From NCBI RefSeq assembly GCF_037102585.1, contig NW_027043819.1, positions 1,550,001 to 1,614,000 on the forward strand: a stretch of DNA of 64,000 bases, in the 5' to 3' direction. The position numbers and the translations under genes were made by a program. The notes under the pieces are model-generated. The model ran no database searches, was not told where the DNA came from, and was given only the letters and a program-made list of their open reading frames with translations. Below are positions 30,711-41,659 of the stretch, piece by piece (within the stretch, counting starts at the first letter, position 1; every line of letters starts with the position of its first letter). The DNA comes from Saccharomycopsis crataegensis. Taxonomy: Eukaryota > Ascomycota > Saccharomycetes > Ascoideales > Saccharomycopsidaceae.

Positions 30711-32165
30711 CTATTTACCACCTCTGTAAATATATAAGCATTCTTTGTCTTTTGGCTTATCCACGAAAGTCATATCATTATTAGCCAACTCAGTTAAGAT
30801 CATCTGAAATACACTCTCATCCTGTGGATTGCTATTGTTATTGGTATTCATTTTTGTGTTTTGTCTAGCCAATTCTAGATAATGAGAATATAAAACCTTT
30901 TTATTTGTATTATGTAAGGTATTTTTGGGCTCAAGATTTTCAATGACACCTTTACCAAACATCGGGATTCTATGATAATTCAATTGGCAAAATATCATGG
31001 CAAATTCCTTTCGAGTGCCAACATATTCACTCAACACCTTGAATATATCCGGCAACTTTTTTAATTTTTCCGAGCTTGTTAAATCAAGAGATATAAGGCA
31101 ATAATCTTTCTTTATTGCTTTAAGAATGTCTGTTGCCTTGGCAAATTCCGCATCGTTATTAAAATCAGTCAATGTAGTATCAAAATCTTCCCGTAATGCT
31201 GGTTGTAAATGTTTGTTTGCACTTTTGATTGACTTAGTCAAATCTTCTAGCATCACGCCATAAAATGCACCATAGTTTCTCAATTCCTTTGGTTTGAATG
31301 GAAAAAATCCAGAATCATTTCTGTTTGCTCTTTTTCCAAGAGCATCATTTTGCAACGCACTTAAAAACTGGACTTCATCAATACTTTTTAACCGGACAAC
31401 TCGGCTACCTCCAACACGCAAACTAGATGTGGAAGAGTTCCTGCTATTTAGTCTATTTAGATGATTAGACAATTCAAGATAATTAATATCGGATACTCCC
31501 GGCTCTAGGTTCTTTAGAACAATAATCATTGACGCATAGTTCAATTGATTTATGAATGAGTTTATTCTCTTCAAGTCATCCGCATTGATCTTTGCTTTAT
31601 ATTCTTGAATTCTTGACTCTGTTAGAGCTTCGTCAAACTCCGTTAGGAAATTTATTCTCTTCGATATACTATTTATGATCGCTGGTTCACGCAATACTGA
31701 CGATCGTCTTCGCGTTGATACTTTGTCTGGAGTTTCAATATTATTAACTTCCTCATTTTTATTTTTTATTCGAGTTGATTCATTTTCAAGTGAGCAGGAT
31801 TCTGAAATTTGCAGGAGTGCTTCCCTTCTATTCTGATTTTGGTAGAATTCATACAATGACTTTAAATGAGTTCTATGAAGACTAGAAATTGATAAATCAC
31901 TGAAAACCTCAGGGTCATCACGTAACAACTCCACTCCTTTAAACTGATCCACAAATAGTTTCTTACCAAGATTTAATCTTTTTGATTTATCAAATCTTCG
32001 AAGTTTCTTGTGTGACACTATATCGAGTGGTGATGTACTTGTATCAGTACTATTGAGACCAGGCAGCTTGGAAAAAACGGGGCCCTTAGGGGCTCCTTCT
32101 AGTCGCTGAAGAGCTGATGATAGGTATGAGGAAAGCGAAAGGATTTGTTTTTGCTTGTTTGACAT
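30711..32165 (-). CDS. Unrecognised conserved-looking protein, 484 residues
   Basis: I do not recognise this protein. It starts at ATG 32165. The N-terminal 100 residues are basic and helical (KKLRRFDKSKRLNLGKKLFV) and include the Ser/Thr-rich LNSTDTSTSPLD. Residues 130-170 are Arg/Ser-rich (STRRRSSVLREP, a likely basophilic phosphorylation site). The rest is mostly helical and well composed, with ELRNYGAFYGVMLEDLTKSI and EYVGTRKEFAMIFCQLNYHR near the C-terminus. No signal peptide, membrane segment or zinc motif is seen. Composition and length argue for a real cytosolic or organellar protein. Confidence 0.8.
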   Translation of the reverse strand: MSNKQKQILSLSSYLSSALQRLEGAPKGPVFSKLPGLNSTDTSTSPLDIVSHKKLRRFDKSKRLNLGKKLFVDQFKGVELLRDDPEVFSDLSISSLHRTHLKSLYEFYQNQNRREALLQISESCSLENESTRIKNKNEEVNNIETPDKVSTRRRSSVLREPAIINSISKRINFLTEFDEALTESRIQEYKAKINADDLKRINSFINQLNYASMIIVLKNLEPGVSDINYLELSNHLNRLNSRNSSTSSLRVGGSRVVRLKSIDEVQFLSALQNDALGKRANRNDSGFFPFKPKELRNYGAFYGVMLEDLTKSIKSANKHLQPALREDFDTTLTDFNNDAEFAKATDILKAIKKDYCLISLDLTSSEKLKKLPDIFKVLSEYVGTRKEFAMIFCQLNYHRIPMFGKGVIENLEPKNTLHNTNKKVLYSHYLELARQNTKMNTNNNSNPQDESVFQMILTELANNDMTFVDKPKDKECLYIYRGGK

Positions 32166-32615
32166 GAACTATATTTGTTAGCGCAAAAAGGTTGGCTCAC
32201 TTCTGAGATCATCTACAGATTGATATTTTTTTCAGGGTGAAAACTCCGTATGTATTTTTTTTTCTTTGCATGGTTTGATGCACCGCATTTGTGAACATGA
32301 ATATAATATTGTCACAAATAGAATGAATCTTACAAGTAATGAATGAAAGCTTTTCCATTGAAAATTTATTGAAGCCATTCAATGGTGAATACCAAGCTAC
32401 GAATATTTAAGTTTCATATTTCTGAAAATCTCTTCATCACCTGCAGCAAGTAATATAATATAATGCAAGAACAAACAATAAAATAAGACATCAAAGTATA
32501 TGATCAGAAACGAAATAATGAATTAAAATAAAAAATTGATCTAAACTGAGAAATAAAAAAGGTATAGAATATTTGAGAACGGCATGTAAGGAAGTTTGCC
32601 ATACTTTCGAAAAAG
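32166..32615. other. Upstream region of the 484-residue gene
   Basis: No gene is seen. AT-rich sequence probably includes the promoter of the minus-strand gene to the left and the 3' flank of the small ORF to the right. Confidence 0.5.
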
Positions 32616-32912
32616 TTACCAATCATTGAAATATTGCATGGCAATTCTATTCCACAAATTCTGAACATTTGGGTGATGGTGTTTGAGACCAAATCTCAAG
32701 ATGCCCTGAGTTAAGAATAATCGTACCCCTTGGAAGCCTGTACTTTGTAAATATTGATCTAACATAAGTAGTATATTATACTGGACATTATTTGAAACAT
32801 TTTCATCTAGGAGCAACTCAATAATTGCAGGAGCGTTGTTGTATTGGAATAGCTGAGGAATATAGATATTAGTCATTGTATATTCGTTTCTTGGTATGGA
32901 ATTCTTATGCAT
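32616..32912 (-). CDS. Small unrecognised ORF or 3' exon, about 98 residues
   Basis: ATG 32912 opens MHKNSIPRNEYTMTNIYIPQ and the protein ends FGLKHHHPNVQNLWNRIAMQ then YFNDW. Composition is protein-like, with a helical armadillo-like middle (APAIIELLLDENVSNNVQYN). The same frame stays open and protein-like for about 16 more codons upstream (IFPDYIISFFNL), so the start may lie in an upstream exon. I found no convincing branch site and donor. It could be a short gene, a terminal exon or a truncated relic. Confidence 0.5.
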   Translation of the reverse strand: MHKNSIPRNEYTMTNIYIPQLFQYNNAPAIIELLLDENVSNNVQYNILLMLDQYLQSTGFQGVRLFLTQGILRFGLKHHHPNVQNLWNRIAMQYFNDW

Positions 32913-34052
32913 CAAATTAAAAAATGAGATAATATAATCTGGAAATATCGCTTGAGAATTTTATACCCTTGGTTATCAGCGGACAAGTTTTCGTTACTTT
33001 TTTATTTCTAAGAATGATATATATGTGTGTCAAAAAAATATCAATGAATTTATTGAGACGAAAATTTAGTTATAGTGTAAAAAGCAGTGACACTATAAAG
33101 TCTTCAAAGCTCTACATGAGGGGGGGATAGACTCATCGTTATATATTGGTTATCCAACGGGAACCAAAAAATTACTTGGGATATAGATCACATAATCCTG
33201 TGACAATCATACATATCGGGACGTGATGATCAAATATTAGTTCATCACATCGTTCCCTGCGCAGTGATCTTAGACTAATCACCGGTCAATTTGGTGTCTG
33301 CGAGTGCTTCTTTCCTGTGATGACGTTAGGGACGGATCGGGGGAGTCACCGTTTTGCAATGCGTCCCCTCCGCAACTACCGTAATCAATCAGATTTCCAG
33401 TGACGATTGAATGGATCATCATGTTTTAAGATTAAAACAAACGCCAAGGAATCAGTAGGAAATGAAAGAAAAAAGAACCTTTTTCTTATACATATTAGGA
33501 ATAAAATAAGATAAAAGAACCCTCTGATGGGGCATGAAATACGCATGCATAAGGTATAATAATAGAACAAACCGCTTGGTGCGCCTGACTTTTCTCAGCA
33601 TTCATATATTATAATAGATTTTACCTATTTTTCAGAAATTTTGAGCAGATTCTGTTCAGCTAGCTAAGACTAAAATCCTGGCTTTGTAAGGCTCATTGAG
33701 TTGCAATAACCAAAGGTTCATCAAGTTTAGCGTTCTGCTAACCGCGCATCAGAGAATCCAATATTCCAAGAAATAGATAATTTACACCACTGAAAAAGTT
33801 CTCAGCATAGATAAATAAATACTAAAGAAATTTCATCATATTTGGTTGTGATTAATAGTGAGATATTTGAAAAGTCATACTAGCTTGATAGGCATAATAG
33901 TAACTTTCAAAAATTGACACGTAGAATAAACTAAGACGTAGAATAAAAAAAAAAAGGTTGGTATGGAATCAAGAAGAAAATCATTTAAGAAAATAATAAC
34001 AATCAAAAAAAAAAAAGAAAAAAAGAAGACAAAGAAATATTAATAGATCAGA
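32913..34052. other. Intergenic region left of the large adhesin
   Basis: No gene is seen. A GC-richer island at about 33200-33400 stands out from A-rich surroundings and contains GTGATGA-type boxes. I could not assemble a snoRNA, tRNA or other structured RNA from it. Confidence 0.4.
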
Positions 34053-37000
34053 TTAAAAGAAAAAAACAAAAATGAAAAAAACAAACCCGGATTGCAAGCC
34101 GAGACTTGGCTTATATGAGAAGGCACCGTCTGCATAGGTTGAAATAGTAGCTGGGGAGTTAGAAGAAGAGCCGGATGGTGGACTAGAAGATGGACTAGAA
34201 GAGGAGCCAGAAACAGATCCAGAGCCTGCGGCAGAAGATTGAATAGTAATAAAGGTGGAGGAAGCAGTGCCAATTGCTGTGTTTTCATTCTGTGTGCCAG
34301 TTGGAACGCTACTGGAAACAGTGTTACCAGCAGCAGATGCAGAGGCAGAGGCAGGGGCAGAATTGGCAGCAATGGTCACAGAAGGAGAACTAGAAGAACT
34401 AGAAGAAGAGTTAGAAACTGGGCCAGATGATGAGGAGGAAGATCCATTAGATCCGTTAGATCCGTTAGATCCATTAGATCCATTTGTACCTGAGGTAGAA
34501 GATGAGTCAGAACTGGAGCCAGAGATAGAACCATTAGTGCCAGAGGTAGAAGAGGAACCAGTGCTAAAACCAGTGCTAAAACCAGAAGAAGAGCTGGAGC
34601 CAGAACCAGAGGAAGAAGAAGCATCAGACCCAGAGGAGGATTCAGAACCAGACCCAGAGGAGGATTCAGAACCAGGGCTGGTAGAAGGGCTGGAGGCAGA
34701 ACCAGAGGAAGAAGAAGCATAAGAACCAGAGAAGGAGTCAGAACCAGAAGAAGATTCAGAAGTACCAACAGCTGAGGAGTGCGAAGTAGTAGTTTCTTCA
34801 TTACCATTTCCAGAGTACATAGTACTGCTACCCACAACCACACCAGTTGAAGTTACTTCAAAACAAGCGTTGTCAGAACAAGAAGTGATGGTTTCAGTTA
34901 CATGTGTAAAGGAACCCTCATTAGTTTCGGACACAGATTCTGAAGCACTTGTTAATGGACAATACGTTGTATAGGATGTAAGAGTACCATCAGTGATGTA
35001 AACGACAACACTAAAACCAGTGGTGAAAGTTGAGCCACTACTTGTAATAACCGTTGGAGAGTAAGCTTCACCGTTTGAAGAAACAGCAGTTGTGGTAGAA
35101 ACACCAGAACCAGAGCCATAGTTAGCACTAGAAGAAGAAGAACCAACGGCACCAGAGCTAAAACTAAAAGAGGAAGAAGAGCCACTAGGTTTAGAGATAG
35201 AATAGGAACTAGAGCTAGAACCAGTAGAGAAGCCAGATCCAGGGCCAGAAGAAGAGCTAGAAGTAGCGACAGAGGAAGATCCCAAGCTGACACCGGACGA
35301 TGAGTTAGATTCCGCGTTGGTAACAGGCAGAGAAGAAGTAGCCGAGGCTTCAAAAGTGGATGTAGCACCATTGCTGGTGATCACAGAAGACAAAGATGTC
35401 ACGGAATTTGTATTCCCTGAAACTGCGGCACTAGTAACCACAGAAGCTGTGGAGGATGAGGCACTGACATTTCCTGAAGAGCCACCAATACATGATTCAC
35501 CATTAACAACAATCAAGTCAGATTCATCACTAGTAAAGCAGAATGCCTCTTGACTACCGGAAAAGATGATAGAATTAATCCTCAAAGTTCCTCTGGCAGA
35601 CGGATCATCAGAAGTTAATTCAATAACAATGTACAGTTCCCCATTTGCATCAGTGTCACGACGTTGCAAAGAATTGGATGTGCCAGTAGCAAAATCAAAG
35701 GAGTAAATCAAGACGCCATCGAAGTAAAAGCTCACACCACTTTTTGTCCAGTCAATCATGTAATTGTGATAGTCGATAGACAAGTCAGCAAAGGCAGTGT
35801 ATGTGTACTCGTTTGTTCCAACCTTTGCAGTAACGGAGGTACCACTGACGATAAAACCATAATCAACAGATCCAGAAATCAAAATCGAGCTATCAAGAGG
35901 AGCAGCACCAGCTTGCATTTGGAAACTGTATGTACCGTATTCAACTGGGAACTTAGATTTCAAGATCACAGGTGTACCATCGTAACTAAGTGCAACAGAA
36001 TCTGAAGTCAAGCTCACATCAGCGGCAGGAGAAACATCAAAATAAGATAATGGGGTTACTTCTGAAGCGTTGCTAAAGGTTATTTCAGCAGCATCGCCTG
36101 AGGAGTAGTTGAAGTATATTGGGCCTGATGATCCAGTAGAGGTTGGAAGTCCGACGTTAACAGTTTTGGTTGTAGAAGCTCCCGATGAACTGGACAATGG
36201 GCTTCCTGATGACCTAATGGTCAGAGTACCTGTGAAGGTAATGGAGGCAGATCCAGAAGAAGAACCTTCGGTCAGAGAAGTAGTTTCGCTAATAGTTTCG
36301 CTGGACCCTGAACTAAAGTCACTTGAGATTATTCCAGTGCTCGATTCAGTGGAAGATGCAGCAGAAGTCGTGTTGAAATACCCAGATGATACAGAATTAC
36401 TGGTAGCTTGATTGGAAATTTGCGAGACCAAAGAACTTCCAGAAGAGGTAGATTCTGCAGGGATAGATGAACTACTACCCGCGGCAGAGGCTGATTTTTG
36501 TGACGATACACTAATCAATGAAATATTGGAAGTGGAGGCCACAGACGTACTACTCATACCAGTAGAGGAAAGAGCAGTGGAAGTTGCATTAGTATAGATA
36601 GATTCTGAAGCAACGGAGGTGATACTAGCAGCAGTAGAAGTAGGGGTCGTAGAAGTTCCATTAGTAGCAACAGAAGCCTTTGACGAAACAGTATTCAATG
36701 ATATACTAGTAGCGGAGGCTGTAGAAGTGCTGTTGGAAACAGTAGACACAATGGTGCTGGAGTTCCCTTTGGTAGTTCCTGAAGCGACAGAGGTGCTACT
36801 AGCAGCAGTAGAAGCAGGGGTTGTAGAAGTTCCATTAGTAGCAACGGAAGCCTTTGACAACATAGCAGTCAATGAAACACTAGTGGCAGAGGCTGTAGAA
36901 GTACTATTGGAAACAGTAGTCAATGAAACACTAGTTGCAGAGGTTGCAGAAGTGCTGTTGGAAACAGTAGACACAATGGTGCTGGAGTTCCCTTTGGTAG

Positions 37001-37779
37001 TTCCTGAAGCGACAGAGGTGCTACTAGCAGCAGTAGAAGCAGGGGTTGTAGAAGTTCCATTAGTAGCAACGGAAGCCTTTGACAACATAGCAGTCAATGA
37101 AACACTAGTGGCAGAGGCTGTAGAAGTACTATTGGAAACAGTAGTCAATGAAACACTAGTTGTAGAAGGTTGCAGAAGTACTATTGGAAACAGTAGACAC
37201 AATGGTGCTGGAGTTCCCTTTGGTAGTTCCTGAAGCGACAGAGGTGCTACTAGCAACAGTAGAAGCAGATGTCGCAGAAGTTCCATTGACAGATGTGGTA
37301 CTAGCAGCAGAAGAGGTGTAAGATATCAGACTGGTTGTGAAAACACTAGGAGTGGAGGAAACAGAGGTGGTTTTAGCAAATGTTGACGACGAAGTAATGT
37401 GAGTACTATTGGAGGTACTAGAAACTGATGCTATCAATGTGGTTGGGGTGACACTGGAGGTTTCTGTAGCAATAGATGTAGACAGCACCAATCCAGAAGA
37501 CTGACTGGTAGTTGAGCTTTTGGATGAGATAGTTGATATAATGGAAGCGGAAGTACTGCTCGTACTCAAATAGGAAGCTGATGCAGAAGAAGAGGTAACA
37601 GTATAATAAGAGCCGGTCGATGTAGTCAAAAGTTGGGATGTGGAATGAGAACTTGATGAACTAAAGGTAGACAGAGTGGTGTTAAAGTAACCAAGAATAG
37701 AAGTGACAACAGAAACATCAGAAAGTATCACTGAAGATAAAGCAGAAGTTATCATTAGACTTGAAGTACTCAAAATCAT
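34053..37779 (-). CDS. Large Ser/Thr-rich GPI-type cell-wall adhesin, frameshifted
   Basis: Two overlapping frames (37779-37156 and 37286-34053) form one 3.7 kb adhesin gene broken by a single extra base near 37166. In order: an N-terminal Ser/Thr region, 75-residue Ser/Thr/Ala repeats (KASVATNGTSTTP units), and a folded domain at 36129-35484 resembling a GH16-type beta-sandwich. An adhesin module follows (YTTYCPLTSASE and ETITSCSDNACFEV), then a long Ser/Gly-rich stalk and a hydrophobic C-terminus (GLQSGFVFFIFVFFF) suited to GPI attachment. The family is linked to the wall and mediates cell-cell or cell-surface contact. ATG 37779 gives only a weak signal-like start, and no in-frame ATG lies upstream before a stop, so the true 5' end may be lost or spliced. 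Whether the frameshift is real, variable within the population or a sequencing error is open. Confidence 0.75.
36740..37190 (-). repeat. 225-bp tandem repeats in the adhesin, one copy with an extra base
   Basis: The marker CAGTAGACACAATGGTGCTG recurs at 36740, 36965 and 37191, giving spacings of 225 bp (75 codons) and 226 bp. Units are nearly identical. The 226-bp spacing reflects AGAAGG in place of AGAGG near 37166, which causes the frame change. Confidence 0.92.
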
Positions 37780-40700
37780 CTTGCTTAAAGATTTTGGTAG
37801 AAGTAATGATTGGTTATATTTTTTTTATTGAAAGACAGGCCAAACATGAATGAGGATGGTCTGTTTATATATTAATATCTTTCCTTTCATTATTCTCATT
37901 TTTTTGTTTTTAGAATGTAGACAGCGCTTATAGCTGAAATACAGATACTTGCCGAAAGAAAAGGGTCTTTTTGAGAAAAATGTGCTATGAATTGAGCAAA
38001 TGTCTATATATCTGATTTGCGCAACCAAGCAGGTATAACCAAATATGCTTTCTCACAGCGTATTTTTGTTGATCTTGCATTTCATCTATTCGTCTCATAG
38101 GAATATATTCAATTTTCCTAATTATATTGTTTCTCTTGTGCATGTTGGAAAAAAAAAATCTGTGCTCATTTTCGGAGTGCAGTAATATTTATTGATAAAG
38201 TTTGTGTACGTACTTGAACTCGAGAAGAAAAAAATATCAGACCTCAAGAAGAAAAAAAAGAGCTTCTCAGATTGCGCTTAAAAAGCAATATGTTATACGC
38301 AATTCTAAAACATGTGGTGAAGGATTTTGTTTCATTAGGAATTAACAGCTGATGAAAAAAATGTTTGCTAGGAAGTAATATCAAATTCTAGATCAGCAAT
38401 CTTCAAGATTAATATCGGGTGATCAGCGAAGTATCACCAATAGGGTATGTCTTTTGGCTTTACACAAAAATAAATTATTAAACTTTCTACTCAGGGGAGC
38501 AAAATGGAAAAAGATAGAAGGGGTAAAAGAAAAAATCAATCAAAAAAAAAAAAAATGGTCTGACCAATAGACGGAGAACTTCGCGAACGAGGGATCCAAG
38601 CTATATTCACAGTAGCTTGGCGATTTTGTTGGTTGATGGCTGCATTACTTCAAGATTGCATTTCTTTGACGGAGATATTAGCTCAGCATTATCTTTCCTT
38701 GACATCAACTGTAAAAAAAAAAATATCATTCAAAAAAAAATTACGGGAATCAAAATAATCAAGAACCCCGAATCGGAACAGCCTACGCCATGCAAGTCAA
38801 GTCATATATGCCGAAAAGCTCACAAATCAGCAAGTCTACGGATTTCAGAAACCGAAGATCCTATTGAGTACCGCAATGTTTTAATTGATAAAAAAGATTG
38901 AAGATACTCAGAAAAATCCTCCATTAAAATTTATGAGCTTTTAAGCCAGCAGTATATCTTGAATATTTCGTAGACTATTGAAGAGGTGTTTATTAAGGTG
39001 TTGAGCCAGATTAAGTTTTTTTTTTTTTTTCTTGAGCAATTGCTATTTTCATTTAAAGGTTTTCTGCAAAAAACAGGCGGGGCTTATTTTAATCCTGGAA
39101 ATTTTCTAAAAATCCGTCATATATCCTGATTTCAGACATTCATGTGGGAGTGGGATGATAATTTTGCAGATCTTTTTTTTTAGTTCTGTCACCCCTGTTT
39201 AAAATTTTAACACAAGGTCTTTCAAGCCATTTTCCTGTTGTACACTTATAATGATACAAAACCTCAAAACACATTGATATTCTTTCTTTCTTTCTTTCTT
39301 TTTTTTTTTTTTGCGAATAAATAACGCCACTTTATTGTAGAATACCTCTTTCGATACAGCTGGAACCCACATCGTCTGCGCCATCCTGAAAAAGCAAGCA
39401 GTGAACAACATGTACACAGGCAATTGCTGATCAATGGAACTTCAATTACGAAGCCCGGCGACTTCTTTGCCAATCGATTAGAATTTATTACTTTACTTCT
39501 ATTCAATTTTAGGACGCACCCATCAAAGAGAAGTGAGTATATTTGCTAATCTAAGCCATAAATTTTCATGCTTATGCTCAGAATTGTATGTACAGTCATG
39601 TTGAGAAATACACGTGATGAAATACGCATCTGAGGCTTTTAAAAGTCCGATAGAATTCTACCGTATGTTTAAAGCTGAGGAATTGATAATCTCAGCAGCC
39701 AGTATTGTTGAGTATCTTATTTTGTAACATAAATAGTATGTTGGCCTCATATTCCTTCCAAGCTGTCAAAGTAAAAGCTCTAGAATCCACGGAATAGTCA
39801 TGTTTCTGTGCAATACAGCCTCACCCACCGTTCTTGTAGTGAGTGTATACAAATGTGGCCCCACCATGGCCCCACTATGGCCCCACTATGCATGTAGAGA
39901 GAAAGTATATGTGTGTGTATACCTATCTGTGATTTGATTTGGACAATACTTATTTTAAGAGAAGACCAGCATCTTCATCTTCAATAAGCAACATGGCTGC
40001 TGTATGTCTCATGCTTTGTAAGATTCTTTCTCTTTAAAAACACACCCAGAAAATGAGCAACATAAATGAGATGAATGCTACAAATTATTATAAGTTGTGC
40101 CTACCTAACTGTCACTAGAGTATTCGGAAAAGCTATTAATAGGAATCAGACAAATACGATTACTGTTTCATTACTATTATTATCTTTGAGGCTTTATCGT
40201 CTATATATACACTCATATTTTTCCATCTTCAGCCTTATATTTGAAAAGTGTTCAATAACAGAATGAAAAATTATAGCTGTCAAGTAATTTGGGGATTTCC
40301 ATTCATCAAAGCTATAAAATATACATAATATCATAAGAACATATGATCAAAATTGGCTTCAGAAATGTAGACTAGGAATGCACCCAATAGAAGAGGTACT
40401 GGATAACCTTTATCACCAATCTCAAATAGGCATGTATACTAAAATTAAACAATACTCCAAAAATATTCCTTCGTGGTATCAAATTAATACTTATTAAACC
40501 ATAAGTGAGAAAGACCAAGGAATCGATGAATTGGTAATTTATAACAAGTCCAAGATGGAAATATTCAAGCATACTAGGACAAGTGGAAGTGCTTCAAAAT
40601 CAAAGTTGTCAAAATATCCGTTCTGTAACATATACCACCAGTATTGCTCATCTATTATCAAATTATCTCTTACTCTTATCATCTCCAGATCTTCATCTAA

Positions 40701-41659
40701 TTAACTTATTCCCTCTGTCTTTATTACCCTTCTATTCTTCTTATCCATTTAAAGTCTTACTGAATCATTTGTTGCTTATATATATCTTTTCCTAATAAAT
40801 TTAAGTTAAATATCATAGCTTCATATATGAAAGTCTATAGATGAAACTTCCTCCGAAATTGATCACCCTATAGGCCGGCTGTGCCAGTATACACGATATA
40901 CAGCCATACACCACACCATAGATGCATGACCTTACATATGAGAGAGACTTCTATTCTTATAATTATATTTATAAGATATATCTTTATCCTTACTTACCTC
41001 TCTCCTTTGAAGTTTTCAAGGGATCACGGAAAAGATTTTTGCAATATAAGTTACACTCATTAGTTATTATTCGGCAGATATATCTGGTATATACCATAAT
41101 AATGAGAACTGTGAAAATAACAAAGAAATAAGCCATAAGTCATACATCACGTCAAATCTTCAATTATTTGCGCTATTTTCTTCAACCAGTAATAATGACA
41201 CGAAATAAATACGATAAAGAGGCGAACTCCTTAACCTTTGCTATTTATTTAAGGGTACTATATATAGTATAAGAAAGTAAAAAAAAAAAAAAGCCATAAA
41301 ATCATTAAAAATTATTAAACTCGACAACAAACATTATTGCCAGTCAAAGCAACAGAGAATAAGATAAGAAATAAGAAAGACAAATGCGCCGCAAAGAAGT
41401 CGACAATATATCCAAGGAAAAACAATATTAGGAAGACCAATTTTTATAAGAGAGAAAGTAGAAAACAACAGAGAAAAAAAAAAGAAACACAAGCATTGTT
41501 TCAGAGTCAGTGGGCGAAACTAATCAACAAAAATGACCTGAAAAAAATAGTGTTAGTTCCCAGAATCCGCTTCTAGATAAGAAAACAAATAGACAGGAGA
41601 TTAAGCATGAAAAACATTAATATATTAATAAAAAGAGCGAGAAAAAAAGCAGTTAAAAC
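37780..41659. other. 3.9 kb gene-poor region between adhesin and YTP1-like gene
   Basis: No gene can be supported. Contents: poly-A and poly-T tracts (38550, 39012, 39300, 41279), an ATCACGTG E-box (minus strand, about 39611-39618), and three 11-bp copies of TGGCCCCACTA at 39855-39887. Open frames are all under 110 codons and AT-driven. The left end includes the promoter of the adhesin. Long promoters are common for fungal adhesin genes. Confidence 0.5.
39855..39887. repeat. Three 11-bp GC-rich tandem copies
   Basis: TGGCCCCACYA is repeated three times without spacers. It is a GC-rich block in an otherwise AT-rich desert. No function is evident. Confidence 0.9.

Noticed and set aside
33200-33400. 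GC-richer island with GTGATGA boxes, considered as a snoRNA or other structured RNA
   Set aside because: No matching D box or stem could be placed, and no tRNA or known RNA fold was recognised.
34255-34722. Plus-strand Glu/Pro-rich frame and nearby Leu-rich minus frames
   Set aside because: They are shadows of the Ser/Gly-rich adhesin stalk in other frames.
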